Positions 1-10,934 of a stretch of 64,000 bases of DNA are shown piece by piece; positions within the stretch are counted from its first letter, which is position 1; each line of letters opens with the position of its first letter. The notes beneath the pieces are model-generated. The model did not search any database. It was not told the origin of the DNA and saw only the letters and a program-made list of their open reading frames with translations. The DNA comes from Eunapius fragilis (lineage: Eukaryota > Porifera > Demospongiae > Spongillida > Spongillidae), in NCBI GenBank assembly GCA_963681505.1, contig OY811977.1:6092970-6156969 (forward strand), in the 5' to 3' direction. The position numbers and the translations under genes are program-made.

Positions 1-2100
1 AGTACACTGCTAATGTATCCAGCAGGCCTTTCAAAAGTATTTCAATTTCAGGATATGGTGGAAAGGTTTCGTCTATGAGCTCTCAGTTAGTGATTTGTTC
101 CCTATGAAGATATCAACAGGTCAATAACTATTCAGGATAAAAAGCATGCGTTACTGTCTTTTTTTAAAACTATGTTTCATAAGAGAATGCTGTGGATAAG
201 GTATGGCTTTGGTGTGACATTAGCGTATTATCCTTTCTTGTTTACTTGGATAGGAAACACTACTTGATTGCCCATCAATGCTCATTGTAAAGCTGTTATT
301 ATACCTGAAGACAGTAGGGTATGCTACATGTGAAAGAAATGGTGATGCGTATATTTTACGTTTTTTCCCCAGCTCCATTGCATTGTAATGACAATAAAAG
401 TGACACATTTTCGAATCAAAGTACCCCTGACCACAATGATAGCAGTAATGACAACATTCATAGTAGTGAAAGAGGCTGTTTTGGTTCTAAGAATGTGGAG
501 AAATTCCTGATCCCATCTTACTACAACAAGCCAGATGTGGATGATATATGTGCTCTGCATGAAGTGGGGTTTACATCATTATATGTTAAGATCTTTCCCT
601 CATTGAGAAGACCTTGAGCTCCTTACACGTAAGACCACCTACAGTTTTCATTAGTAATCCTTGAAATATATAGTGAGCAGCGAATGCCCTTTCAGTAGAA
701 ACTTCATAAGGAAAGTTGTGAAGGGCATGCATACATGGAGGTAAATATATATGTGATGTCAGTTCTATGCCTTGAGCATCATATCGTAGCCAAGGATAAG
801 AAATTTACTGATGGAACAAACTCAATGAATATCGTACACGTGCATCATGCACGAGCTCTCCAATAACTCAACAGAGTTGATAGAGACTGCATGGCCATTA
901 CAGAAGTGCCTGGATATGGTATGTGTATATCAGAATAATGGTCTTACAATATATAACAGTGTGATTTCATATACAGGTATCAGAAATCACCCTTTTCATA
1001 ATAGAGGTAGAAAGCGATATTAACGCTACCGCGTCAGTTTCAGAATCACAAATTAATTCATCGTTTGGCCTGAAGTAAGCTACATTCTTCAGTACTAGTA
1101 CTCATTCAGTGATTCCCTTTTCAGACTATCACCGCTCTTATAACGACGAAGTTTGATACAACCCGAGAAGCGGCTATTTCGCATGTCTTTACCCACACAT
1201 TGCCATAATACCTGCAAATACAAACCTATGCATGGCACAACAATGAATATTCAAAACGAAATGATTGTCATTAGCCGTACGGCCTAATTGTATAAGATAA
1301 TTGCTTGGAATGTGCGGCCGAAGAATGTGAGGCTGAATGTGCGGCTAACTTCAACGGGGTCCGTACGCATCAGACTGGACTCAATAATATCTTATATATT
1401 TACCAGACACCACCAAACTAAGAACTACACAACATTTGACAAACAGTCTGCCTATACCACTGTATAGGCCCAACTGTATGATAGTAAACAGAGATTGTCT
1501 AGTTGTTGGATCAGTTTCCATCACAAAGGTGTGGGTGCCATGACAACTGTTGAAATTTGTGAGTTTGGACTGGGGACCATGCAACCAAAAGCCCCCCTGT
1601 CTCCCAAAGGGTGTGGTCACAGAGCACAAAGCTATGACAAAGGGCACTGGCCCACAACTTCTGGGAGTGTTTTGTGAGGGGCCAATGTAACTCCGACTTT
1701 GTTAGGTCATATGACGACGTGTGTGTATGTGTGTGTGCTTGTGTGCATGCATGTGTATGCATGTATGTATGTGTGTGCTTGTGTGCATGCATGTGTATGC
1801 ATGTGTGTATGTGTGTGCTTGTGTGCATGTGTATAGGCATGTGAATGTCAATGCACATGGATGCATGTGTGTGCATGTGCATGTGTGTGAATGTGTGTGT
1901 GCATGTGGATATTGTACTTGTGTGTTCATTTGTGTCATTTACTTCATACACTCACATAGGTCTCAATAGTCTAGTATTTGGGCAAGCTGGACTGACAATA
2001 GATTGGAACTGGACCTCTCAAGCTAGAGAGGTGTTTGTTCATGTACATGTACGTTGTTTGGTTAGTGTGTATGTGTGTATGTGTGTGTGGTATATGTCTG
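1..2100. other. No supportable gene
   Basis: AT-rich sequence without a recognisable coding region. A 98-codon open frame at 321-617 has no family I recognise and no clear splice context. The right part (about 1715-1950) is a TG/TGCATG-rich simple repeat. Homology to the tandem unit of region 1 begins near 2101. Confidence 0.5.
1715..1945. repeat. TG/TGCATG-rich microsatellite
   Basis: Irregular runs of tgtgtgcatg, tgcatgta and tgtatgtg. The Cys/Val/Met-rich or His/Thr-rich frames across it are low-complexity translations, not genes. Confidence 0.85.
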
Positions 2101-2747
2101 ATTGGTCGGTCAGTTTGACAGTGGTTACATGTTATTTCTTATACTACTTGTTAGAAATGCACTTTACAATGTAACGCGTAAATGAATGCTGGAGGAGCAA
2201 AGAATTCAGAAGGGAGGTGTGTTTGGAGGCTGAAGTGTTGGTTGGGAGTTTAATAGACAGCGAGTCTATTGGAGGATTATGTCATGTGCTGTTATAATCA
2301 AAATTTTTCAATTTGGAAATATCTAGGTGAGTATGTGACGTATTCACTATTACAGCATACTGAAATTATATTGCACATAAATTAGTGACACATTCAATGG
2401 TATAATGACGTAGATCATTCCATCCATCCTAGCTACATGACCGTGGACGATGCATTGAGGAGCTCGTAGCGGATTCTGAAGCCAGAGCTATTAGCGACAT
2501 AAGCTATCTATACTGTGTGCATGTCTATTTCTAGAATCAAGTATGCGAGTTCTAAGACCTGTTCAAGCCATAAATTATTAAAATTGTCATAACGTTGCCC
2601 AAGCACCGCGCTGTACTGCCCTGCCAAATCTCGCTTCTGCCCATGCTCGCCCTACATGCACGTTTACCTGTGGAGTATGATGTCCAAGAACGAGCGTGAC
2701 CTTTCCTAGGCATAATAATATAACACCAGTTGCGTTATGTATATGAC

Positions 2748-2875
2748 TGTAATGACCACCTGACTGCAGCAAAGAAGTGATTGGTATCAGCATACACACA
2801 TTTTTATATGTCATTAATTTAGCGCATGCGTATAAGGTATACACACAATTTATGATCTGTCAGCGTCTCGTTACA
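2748..2875 (-). repeat. 3' LTR of the Ty3/gypsy element
   Basis: 128 bp, terminal TGTAA...TTACA. It lacks six bases (around ATGTAC) present in the other LTR, which is otherwise nearly identical. Confidence 0.93.
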
Positions 2876-2893
2876 TCACCCCCTCTTCCTAAG
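2876..2893 (-). other. Polypurine tract next to the 3' LTR
   Basis: On the minus strand the bases directly before the 3' LTR read aggaagagggggtga, the position and composition of a plus-strand primer. Confidence 0.75.
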
Positions 2894-2906
2894 AACTCGT
2901 CCCGAG

Positions 2907-5900
2907 TTAGGAATATGGAGATCTTCCATAGTAGCTTGGAGGTCTTCGATCTCTCGTTGGGTACCTTGGCTCTGGCTGGCCGTGGCCTTCACCTGCATCA
3001 GGGTCCGCTGGTAGATTGTCGGGTTCAATCTGTTGTTCTCTCGGCATCGGCGCTACGACTCTATGATCCAGTTCAGCATTCTCTGGTTCACTCTCTGCGC
3101 CATCGTCATCCATTAACTGCAACTGATGTCCAGGAAATCTGTTCTTTTGGAGAACGTCGGAAACTCCAGGTTCTGTCTGGCTCCGAACTTCTGGGCGAGA
3201 ATCATCCAGTCGAGTATTTTCTGGGCATGGCTTCAATCGGTCAAAATGAACGACTTTCCGATTCTTCCGAGCTCTTCTTGTGTCTTGTATCCTGTACACC
3301 ACCGATGATAACTTCTTGATGATTTTAAACGGTCCACTCCACGGACAGTGCAGTTTCCTTGCCATTCCTCGACCCACAACCGGGTTGTGCAACCACACCA
3401 AGTCCCCAATCTCAAACGGTTTCCCGTGTACTTTCGACTCATAGACCTCCTTCTGCCTCTCAACGGTAGTACCAAGGTGCTCTCTGACTCTAGAGTAGGC
3501 ATCTTCCAAACTCCTTTTCAGATTCTTTGCATACTCGTGGACTGGCTGAGGTTCAGTTGGAGTAGAGCCATAGATGATGTCCAGTGGGAGCTTCGCTTGT
3601 CGCCCGAACATCAGAAAAAACGGGGTAAAACCTGTTGAGGGGTGAACAGATGTATTATAAGCCATGCACACTTTCTTGAGACATTTATCCCATTCTACGG
3701 ATAGTTCGTGCACTGTTGTCGCCAACATGCTAATCAACGTGCGATTGAATCGCTCTACTAGGCCGTCTGACTGGGGATGATACGGTGTTGTACGAGTTTT
3801 GTTGACATGAAGCAGCTTACAAATCTCCTGCACGAGGTTAGATTCAAATTGCCGACCCTGATCCGAATGAATCTGTTCGGGTATTGAAAATCGGCAAAAT
3901 AATTCATCCACCAGTTTTGTTGCGACGGTTACAGCTTCTTGATTCGGAATACCGTAGGCTTCTACCCATCTAGAAAAATAGTCGGAGGCCACCAATACAT
4001 ACGTATTTCCACTCTCACCCGATGGGAACGGTCCGACAATGTCCACTGCCACTATCTGCATGGGGTACCCGGCTAACATGCTCTGAAGAGGTGCTCTCCG
4101 TGTATGGGTCGGATTCTTTCGTGCTGCACAATGCGAACATGTTTTGCACCACATACGTACATCATTAGCGTGCCCCGGCCAATAGAACCGTTCCCGCAGT
4201 CGGCTGAACGTTTTAGCTTCACCCAAATGGCCTCCAGCAATTCCATCATGCAAGTGATGCATTATGTCAGAACGACTCACTTTTGGTGCTACTACCTGGA
4301 GATGGCTCCTCCCGTTTGCGTCTTCATGTCGTCGGTGCAGTATTCCGTCCACCATTTTCAGTTGGTCCCATTGTTCTGCCAGCTGGCAGCATTCTCGACT
4401 TCTTCCTTGAATGTCTGCGGGTCTCACCCTCGTACCTGAATGCATGGCTCGCAGCACGGGGCCAATAGCCTCATCCTTCTCCTGCAGCTCATGCATATTT
4501 CCGAAGTGCACAGGATCCTTTGACACCGTCACAGCATCCACATTATGGCTTTTAACTTCATCCTCTCCGGTGGTATCACACCGTGACAGTGCATCAGCAT
4601 TAGTGTGATTCCGTCCACTTCTGTGGATCACTTCAAAATCGAACTCCTGGAGTGACTCCAACCAACGCGCTGTTTGACCTTCGGGCTCCTTGAAGTTATA
4701 AAGCCACTGCAAGGAGCTATGATCTGTCCTTACGACAAAATGTCGGCCTAGGAGATAGTGTCGGAAATGTTTAGCAAATGTTACCACTGCAAGTAGTTCT
4801 TTTCTTGTGACGCTGTATTGTCTTTCAGCTTTGCTGAGTACTCGACTAGCGTAAGCCACCACTCGCTCCTGTCCGTCGTGTAATTGTGACAACACTGCAC
4901 CAACTCCAGATTGACTGGCATCTGTGTCAAGAATAAACATTTTGGTAAAATCTGGAAATGCCAGAATAGGTGCCGACACTAAACGTGACTTCAACTCCAA
5001 AAACGCTGCTTCACACTCTGTAGTCCAGTTGAACTCGCGTCCTCTTTCCGTATAGCGGTACAATGGCTTTGCAGTGGCCGCAAAATTATTGACGAACTTC
5101 CTATAGTACCCAACTAACCCCAAGAACGTCTGAACTTCCTGAACCGTTCGAGGTACAGCCCATTTCCGTACCGCGTCGATCTTGCCTGGATCTGTGGCTA
5201 CACCATCCCTCGTGATCCTATGTCCCAGGTAAAGGATCTCCTTCTGAAAAAGATGACACTTAGAAGGTTTTAACCGCAGCCCCGCCCTCTTAATTCTGTC
5301 CAAAACTAACTGCAAATTGTCTAAGTGATTTTGAACTGTTTTTCCCACTACAACGATGTCATCAATATACACAAGGCAACTACTCCACTGGATGCCAGAA
5401 AGAACTAAATCCATTAACCGTTGAAATGTCGCGGGCGCGTTGCATAGTCCAAATGGCATCACTTTAAATTCGTACAAACCTTCATGAGTAGAGAAAGCAG
5501 TCTTGGCCCTATCCTCCTCGCTCATTTCGACTTGCCAGTAACCCCATAGAAGATCCAACGTGGAAAACCACTGGGAGCCACTCAAGGCTTCTATGGTGTC
5601 GTCTATTCTGGGAAGGGGATAGGCATCCTTACGTGTGATCGTGTTTATCTTGCGATAATCCACGCAAAATCGGTAGGACCCATCCTTCTTCTGGACTACG
5701 ACTATCGGTGACGCCCAGGGGCTTGATGACGGTTGAACGACATCTTTCTTCAACATGTCTTGAACCAACTGCCTGACGTGCTCCCTCTTTGTAGGAGGGA
5801 CACGCCTACATGGCTGTTTGATGGGTGGATTATCCCCAGTAACAATGGAATGCTTGACCACCCCAGTCCGCCCTAACCCATCTTCTGCATCTGCAAAAAC

Positions 5901-7163
5901 ATCAGCATATGCTAACAGTAAGTGAAAAAGTTGGGATTTTTCCTCCACTGTCAAACCTACCCCACATTGCTCTGCCATTTCATGCAATACGTCCTGCTTG
6001 TGCATTGGTACCTCAGGTATTTCTTCAGCGGCAGTTTCGGTGAGTTGAATTGGAGCCAACATCCATTCATCCATCTTTGCTACCGTGGCAATCTTTGTTC
6101 CTTTGTGCACGACTACCTCTGTTGACAATGGGTTAACCATCCGGATAGGCACAGAACACAATGCATCTCCTTGTAGGGGAGATACGACTGCTGCTGCCAC
6201 CAGTACTGATAAATTGGGATGTTCTCGACCCTCCAACAGCCATATCCCCCCATCCCTCTCACCTAGTTCCGTGTTTGCCAAGGTTTCCACCTCACTGAAG
6301 GGCGGAATTGTCACTGTTTCCAGTAGAGACACATTGACACATCCAATCTGACAGTGTTTTGTATTAGCTGCCTGTTTTGATAGTGGTACCTGGACTCCTT
6401 TGAACTGCAAGACCTTCTCGGATAAATCAACAACACAGTTATTTTTTTCTAAGAAGTCCAGACCCATGAGTGACTCCACCTTCAACATCTCAACCACTAC
6501 AAAGTCTATGCTCACCATTTGTCCTTGAAGTTGGATGTCCATTGTAGTCATTCCATGAACTGGGACAGAACTCCCTTCAACACCAACCAATCGTCCTCCA
6601 GACCATTGTTCTAGACTACAATTGCTAGTTCCGCTTAACATGTTCCACACGTCTCTCCCAAGAAGACTCACGGCTGCCCCTGTATCGACCATCAACTGAA
6701 TAGGCACACCTTGTACATATGCTGTTACGAAGTATGACAGAACAGGATTAACTGCTAAGCTATGCAAATTATCCTCTAGTTGGACCCGTCGCTGTTTACC
6801 CTCAATCACCGGGTCCCCTGGTGCTGAGGGTTTCTCGTTTTCCTGCGTCATCCTTCTTGCACATCCTCGAGAAAAATGGCCCTCCTGCCCACATTTAAAA
6901 CATACCACTGGCTTTGTAGGTTTGCCGTTTGGAGCTGTGGCCTGTCCTCCTCTAGAAGATGGTGCCCTGCCCTTCCATTTGCTGTACTCAGAACCTCTGT
7001 CGTCAGTCTCCAGTCGCTCCAACCGCGCCACTATAGCATCTAACAAGGGAAGTACCACCCGGTTAGCACATGCTGTGTCCACATCATTCCCACCGTCCGT
7101 CTGCCCGTGTACCACAGACACCCCAGCTTCTTTCTTTTGGCCGTGCGACAGGTATGACTCCAT
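2907..7163 (-). CDS. Ty3/gypsy Gag C-terminus and Pol polyprotein (1418 aa frame)
   Basis: Polyprotein that copies element RNA and inserts the DNA. Order seen: CCHC knuckle (CFKCGQEGHFSRGC, residues 88-101); retropepsin with VDTGA (Asp160); reverse transcriptase from about 440 to 640 with VYIDD at 598-602; RNase H from about 740 with LDTDAS (Asp746), Glu789 and TDHSS (Asp814); integrase zinc site His972, His979, Cys1006, Cys1009; and integrase catalytic Asp1041, Asp1101 and Glu1137. A GPF motif sits in the C-terminal part and I see no chromodomain. The frame opens inside gag, not at a natural start: Met at 7163 is an internal methionine, and a one-base shift separates it from the upstream gag frame. 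All catalytic residues I looked for are present, so Pol itself may still be functional. Confidence 0.95.
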   Translation of the reverse strand: MESYLSHGQKKEAGVSVVHGQTDGGNDVDTACANRVVLPLLDAIVARLERLETDDRGSEYSKWKGRAPSSRGGQATAPNGKPTKPVVCFKCGQEGHFSRGCARRMTQENEKPSAPGDPVIEGKQRRVQLEDNLHSLAVNPVLSYFVTAYVQGVPIQLMVDTGAAVSLLGRDVWNMLSGTSNCSLEQWSGGRLVGVEGSSVPVHGMTTMDIQLQGQMVSIDFVVVEMLKVESLMGLDFLEKNNCVVDLSEKVLQFKGVQVPLSKQAANTKHCQIGCVNVSLLETVTIPPFSEVETLANTELGERDGGIWLLEGREHPNLSVLVAAAVVSPLQGDALCSVPIRMVNPLSTEVVVHKGTKIATVAKMDEWMLAPIQLTETAAEEIPEVPMHKQDVLHEMAEQCGVGLTVEEKSQLFHLLLAYADVFADAEDGLGRTGVVKHSIVTGDNPPIKQPCRRVPPTKREHVRQLVQDMLKKDVVQPSSSPWASPIVVVQKKDGSYRFCVDYRKINTITRKDAYPLPRIDDTIEALSGSQWFSTLDLLWGYWQVEMSEEDRAKTAFSTHEGLYEFKVMPFGLCNAPATFQRLMDLVLSGIQWSSCLVYIDDIVVVGKTVQNHLDNLQLVLDRIKRAGLRLKPSKCHLFQKEILYLGHRITRDGVATDPGKIDAVRKWAVPRTVQEVQTFLGLVGYYRKFVNNFAATAKPLYRYTERGREFNWTTECEAAFLELKSRLVSAPILAFPDFTKMFILDTDASQSGVGAVLSQLHDGQERVVAYASRVLSKAERQYSVTRKELLAVVTFAKHFRHYLLGRHFVVRTDHSSLQWLYNFKEPEGQTARWLESLQEFDFEVIHRSGRNHTNADALSRCDTTGEDEVKSHNVDAVTVSKDPVHFGNMHELQEKDEAIGPVLRAMHSGTRVRPADIQGRSRECCQLAEQWDQLKMVDGILHRRHEDANGRSHLQVVAPKVSRSDIMHHLHDGIAGGHLGEAKTFSRLRERFYWPGHANDVRMWCKTCSHCAARKNPTHTRRAPLQSMLAGYPMQIVAVDIVGPFPSGESGNTYVLVASDYFSRWVEAYGIPNQEAVTVATKLVDELFCRFSIPEQIHSDQGRQFESNLVQEICKLLHVNKTRTTPYHPQSDGLVERFNRTLISMLATTVHELSVEWDKCLKKVCMAYNTSVHPSTGFTPFFLMFGRQAKLPLDIIYGSTPTEPQPVHEYAKNLKRSLEDAYSRVREHLGTTVERQKEVYESKVHGKPFEIGDLVWLHNPVVGRGMARKLHCPWSGPFKIIKKLSSVVYRIQDTRRARKNRKVVHFDRLKPCPENTRLDDSRPEVRSQTEPGVSDVLQKNRFPGHQLQLMDDDGAESEPENAELDHRVVAPMPREQQIEPDNLPADPDAGEGHGQPEPRYPTRDRRPPSYYGRSPYS

Positions 7164-7238
7164 TCTAGCGTCGCCGCGACTGCCTCTTCCAGCGTTTTCG
7201 GTCTTCCTTGACGAACTGCAAAGGCAACCTTAGTATCC
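7164..7238 (-). pseudogene. Middle segment of gypsy gag, out of frame
   Basis: In another minus-strand frame this short stretch reads VAFAVRQGRPKTLEEAV, a gag-like segment that belongs just before residue 1 of the pol frame. It is separated from that frame by a one-base shift near 7163 and from the gag N-terminus by an inserted sequence at 7243-7661. Confidence 0.7.
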
Positions 7239-7665
7239 CTAGAAAATTTTTATTCTATTTTTTATTCTATTTGCAGGTTTCTAGGGATAATAGCTGAGCG
7301 TGTTATTCTACATACTGTGTGATTATTACCCAATGCTGAACAGCTATTTCTATAAATTGACTATAATCTCATTTCAGTTAAGCCACTTACACTTTAAAAG
7401 CATAAATTATACTAGCGTACACCTCTATTTTATTCTATTGCGTAGAATAAAAGCTACAAATTTTTACCATCTACGTATCCCCGTAATCGCACTGCCTTAG
7501 CTCCGCTACAGCTTCCGCTCTTAACATTTGTGTTTGGGATTCTATCTGTAGTGTGATGCTGTATACAATATCTGTGCACTGGATGTCTTAAAGAAACGTG
7601 GTTTTCACGATATTCTAAGTTAAAGTTTTTTTATTCTATTTTTTATTCTATTTGAGAGTTTCTAG
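7239..7665. mobile_element. About 419-bp AT-rich insertion in gag
   Basis: Non-coding insert 7243-7661 bounded by CTAG at 7239-7242 and 7662-7665. Both ends carry a direct repeat of about 40 bp made of tattctattttttattcta followed by a ttctaggg block (7247-7285 and 7626-7667). Outside it the gag reading continues. The CCCTAGAAA / TTTCTAGGG edges resemble piggyBac ends, but no TTAA duplication is present, so I leave it unclassified. Confidence 0.7.
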
Positions 7666-8089
7666 GGCTAACGTCTAGCTCACCTAGATACCTGTCCAAC
7701 GCCAACAGCGCCTTAGCTTCCTCTCCAAGAGTCGGGAACGTTTTGTCCGCCAGGCAGCGCAGCGCGTCAGCGAAGTCACCCCACTGCTCTGCTCTCCGCC
7801 TGCGCCTAGAGTGAAATTCAGCCGCGTACAACTGCCGTTTGCTGTCCGGTTCGAAGCGCTTGTGGAGAGCTTCTTTCGCGGTGTCATAGGAGCCTCTCGC
7901 GTCTGCTGTCAACCGTTTCCATGCTACCTGAGCTTTACCTGTAAGCCGGACTGGTAGCCAGACTAGCTTCGCAGCATTATCCCAGCCGTTCACCAAGGCC
8001 GTTGCCTCAAAATGGTCAACCCAGTCTGTCCAGCTGGTGTCGCCAGAGTACGCGTCCGGTGAAATAAGGGGACGCTTTGCTTGCGCCAT
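7643..8089 (-). pseudogene. Ty3/gypsy Gag N-terminal part, truncated by insertion
   Basis: A 148-codon frame starting MAQAKRPLISPDAY. It is the retrotransposon Gag N-terminal region (WTDWVDHFEA, AWKRLTADARGSYD, LHKRFEPDSKR), which normally assembles the particle around element RNA. The start lies about 27 bp inside the 5' LTR/primer-binding region, as expected for gag. The genuine gag sequence ends at about 7666; the last residues (NSQIE) are encoded by the inserted AT-rich sequence and are followed by a stop. With the insertion at 7243-7661 and the one-base shift near 7163, a full Gag cannot be made from this copy. Confidence 0.9.
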
Positions 8090-8101
8090 TGGTCCAGAGA
8101 G

Positions 8102-8115
8102 TGCCGACTACGCCA
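8102..8115 (-). other. Primer-binding site, tRNA-Ser type
   Basis: The plus strand reads TGCCGACTACGCCA, one base away from the 5' LTR. This equals the 3' end plus CCA of metazoan tRNA-Ser(AGA) as I remember it, so minus-strand DNA synthesis is probably primed by that tRNA. Confidence 0.8.
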
Positions 8116-8116
8116 A

Positions 8117-8250
8117 TGTAATGACCACCTGACTGCAGCAAAGAAGTGATTGGTATCAGCATACACACATTTTTATATGTCATTAATTTAGCGCATGCGT
8201 ATAAGGTATACATGTACACACAATTTATGATCTGTCAGCGTCTCGTTACA
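8117..8250 (-). repeat. 5' LTR of the Ty3/gypsy element
   Basis: 134 bp, TGTAATG...CGTTACA, followed by the TGAC target duplication. Very short for a gypsy LTR; a promoter box was not identified. Confidence 0.93.
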
Positions 8251-8980
8251 TGACTATCGAAGATATAATTTTGGCACTGTTTCAGCGCCGTATGCTTATG
8301 ATTTGCATGACTTCTGTGATTATCAACTGCAGTGTTGCCGCGATCCGGAAAAGATATCGGGATCGTCGATGCATATCCTGTATCGCATCCGGTATCGATA
8401 ATCGGCGATGATTTTAATTGGGTATCTGCGAGGCTCGACGATACCGCTTATATTCATAGCGACACTCCCTAATTTTGAATGTCTGAAGGGATGAGTGTTG
8501 TACATGTAGCAGTACGACCACAAGAAATGCGCAAGCTGTGAGTGGAAGCACTTCACAATAGAACGGCAGCCTGCTGTGAAGGAAAGCTTCCCCTCCCGCC
8601 AAGTAAGCTGTGTCATAACGATGCGTCACGTGCACGCGGAATAACATATCCAAAAGAAACTGTGCTTACTATAAGTCGTCATATTAGTTTGCTGTCATTC
8701 CTTCTTGGTGATGTGTGGTGCACGATTTTTCAGGCCAGAACTTTCAAAGCCTCTTATAGGCAGCTCCGAGATATGTTTTGGCCTGCCACCTAACTTTATC
8801 GAGGAAAGTTTGAAGGAAGCTATTAATATTTTAATAAGTGATGCCATTGTGTGGGGTCTTTTCGACAGTTTATTCAAAAATCTTGTACTGCCACAGAGTT
8901 GAAACTAAACATAAAGAGGTTAAAGACCTGGTAGGTTCATCAGTTATTGAACTAAAAATTACCCTTCCGTGTAGCTAAAG

Positions 8981-9095
8981 AAAAGTCTTGCACAGGCATC
9001 TTCAGTAATCATCACAACAGATGGAGCCACAATGAAGAACACAGGTGATTCAAACATACAATGTAGCTATCACTGGCCATTGGTAGTGTACAGTG
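8981..9095 (+). pseudogene. hAT transposase fragment, catalytic-Asp region
   Basis: One frame reads SSVIITTDGATMKNTGDSN followed by a His-Trp pair. This fits the hAT transposase block around the first catalytic aspartate (usual form TTDxWTS...S...HxI). The tryptophan normally following TTDG is absent here, and the frame runs into G-rich simple sequence at about 9100. Confidence 0.75.
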
Positions 9096-9138
9096 TGTGT
9101 GTGTGAGGGGGAGGAAACTAAATAGAATCTTGTCCATG

Positions 9139-9240
9139 GGGGGGGGGGGGGGGGGGGAGGGGCAGGCATTTACAAGTCTGTCCTGGGGAAGGGGGGGGGG
9201 GGGGGGGGGAAAGAGACATAGCGGTGCTTAATCTTGGGGG
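9139..9240. repeat. Two poly-G runs
   Basis: G tracts of about 19 and 20 bases near 9139-9157 and 9190-9209 within the hAT element, separated by a G-rich spacer; likely length-variable. Confidence 0.8.
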
Positions 9241-9766
9241 AGGGGTATCGGGGGTATCGGAAGTCTAGCTAGAGACTTCCATATAGGTTTTGACCCCGAC
9301 TACGAATTTAAATAAAATCCCGCGACCCTACCGTAGCTTCGCTCCGGACGATCGGATCGTCTAATTTGTTGCGGCAATCGATCTAGAAGTCAAAATTGAG
9401 TAGTTTCGTTTTTGTTTCACGTCGTAGAACCACGTGGTTGTCGAGAACGAAATATACTGCTGTCCTCGTTCCCCTTCCAAAAATAATGGGCTGGTCGTCT
9501 TGTGCTTCTTCTTGAGAACTCATAACTCGGGACAGGAACACTTTTAAGCAATGAAAATTGCACCAATAGCCTTAGAATTTGCTGGAGGACTCGCCTTAGT
9601 CGATGTTAGGCTTTGATACACAAAAGCCTAAAAGCCTATATACGGTTTTATCAATTCTAATTAAGCAAAAGTACCTAGAAATTGTCACATTACGTCTGTA
9701 TTAAATTAAATCGAAAGGAGGGAAACCTGCGTTGCAACAGTGATTTGGGTGTTAAAAAAATTAAGG

Positions 9767-10063
9767 AAACAAGTAAATAAAAACATTCTCTCTGAGAAAG
9801 TTGGTGGGATATCGGTTTTGCAGGCAAGTTGTATACTGGTATAAAAAGCAAGGAAAGAAGTTTTATCAGAAGGGAAAATGAAATAGTCCTATATTTAGCA
9901 CAGAAACAGCATATGCCTTACTCGAAGTGTGCTAAATATAGGACTATTATATTTTCCCTTCTGATAAAACTTGTTTCCTTGCTTTTTATACCAGTATATG
10001 ACTTGCCTGCAAAACCTATATCCCACCAACTTTCTCAAAGAGAATGTTTTTATTTACTTGTTT
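9767..10063. mobile_element. Long-hairpin (fold-back) MITE
   Basis: Two arms of about 125 bp are inverted copies of each other (outer ends AAACAAGTAAATA and TATTTACTTGTTT), with a loop of about 25-30 bp around 9900-9925. Arm matches include gttttgcaggcaag, aagcaaggaaa and agtcctatatttagcaca. The transcript would fold into a long hairpin. A one-arm relative occurs at 12367-12478. Confidence 0.85.
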
Positions 10064-10934
10064 GCAATTATTGTCATCCATACAGATAATGGAATAGCAC
10101 AACAACTTTTTTTGCTCTGGTTATTTATGTTAACAGCCTGCAACTCCATTATGCCAATTTTTATAGTCACTTTGTACTGTTCTTCAATTCAGTCTAGCCG
10201 TGGTTCACGCATGTGCATGACACTGTTTGTCTTAACTGGTCACATCTAAGTGTGGACAAAATGCAACTACACCTGAGCTACGCAAACAATTTGAAAATGC
10301 AGCAGGTACATGTATGTACATAGATTGCTGCACAGTTTGTAATAATGGATCCATATTTTCCCACAACAAAGTCACCCACCACCGTCAGGCTAATCCACAG
10401 AGCTACAATTAAATCTTAAGAAGAAGAATTCATTTCATCCGTATCTTTATTGCAATACAAATTTGTTGCAGAGTACTGTCGAATCATAACATCTATCGAT
10501 GACAAGCAACACAGCAATATGGTCCCTTTTTGTGCCTTTTGTGTTCTTAATATCTTTTTCACCCACTTATGTGGTGCATTGCATGCATGCAAGCTAGGTG
10601 CATGCATATTAATTAACATCTTCACCACAAGGTTTATATGGCTGCCTTCAACCTCGTGAAAGGTTATAACAAGCTGGCAAAATGTGATAGTGACAATCTT
10701 TTACAATGGTTGTTACAGCCTTGTTAACTACGTTGTAACGACCATGCATGTAACAAGCTTATAACAACCATGTACACAATGCTGCCACAAGGTTGTCATC
10801 AGCTTGCCATTTTTACTTGCATGGGTGTGTATGTGCGCATGTGTATGTGTGTACATGTGCACATAGTACATTCCCTTTTTATAGATACCTCAATGAACCT
10901 GAAACTGATAGACCATTTTAAAAAATAAAAAAAC

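Larger units (their letters stand above)
2748..8250 (-). mobile_element. Ty3/gypsy LTR retrotransposon
   Basis: An LTR element of about 5.5 kb on the minus strand, with LTRs at 8117-8250 (5') and 2748-2875 (3') that start TGTAATG and end TTACA. The flanks carry the direct repeat TGAC at 2744-2747 and 8251-8254. The related empty site in sister units (for example near 16350) reads uninterrupted through this point, which fixes the boundaries. A primer-binding site, a long gag-pol frame and a purine tract are present. The gag part is broken twice (see separate entries), so the copy is probably not autonomous now. The LTRs are nearly identical apart from a 6-bp indel, which suggests a fairly young insertion. 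Confidence 0.95.

Noticed and set aside
321-617. 98-codon frame ending in DDICALHEVGFTSLYVKIF
   Set aside because: Slightly protein-like but no family or splice evidence.
7239-7665. Possibility that the gag insert is a spliceosomal intron
   Set aside because: Edges do not follow GT-AG on the coding strand and the ends carry direct repeats.
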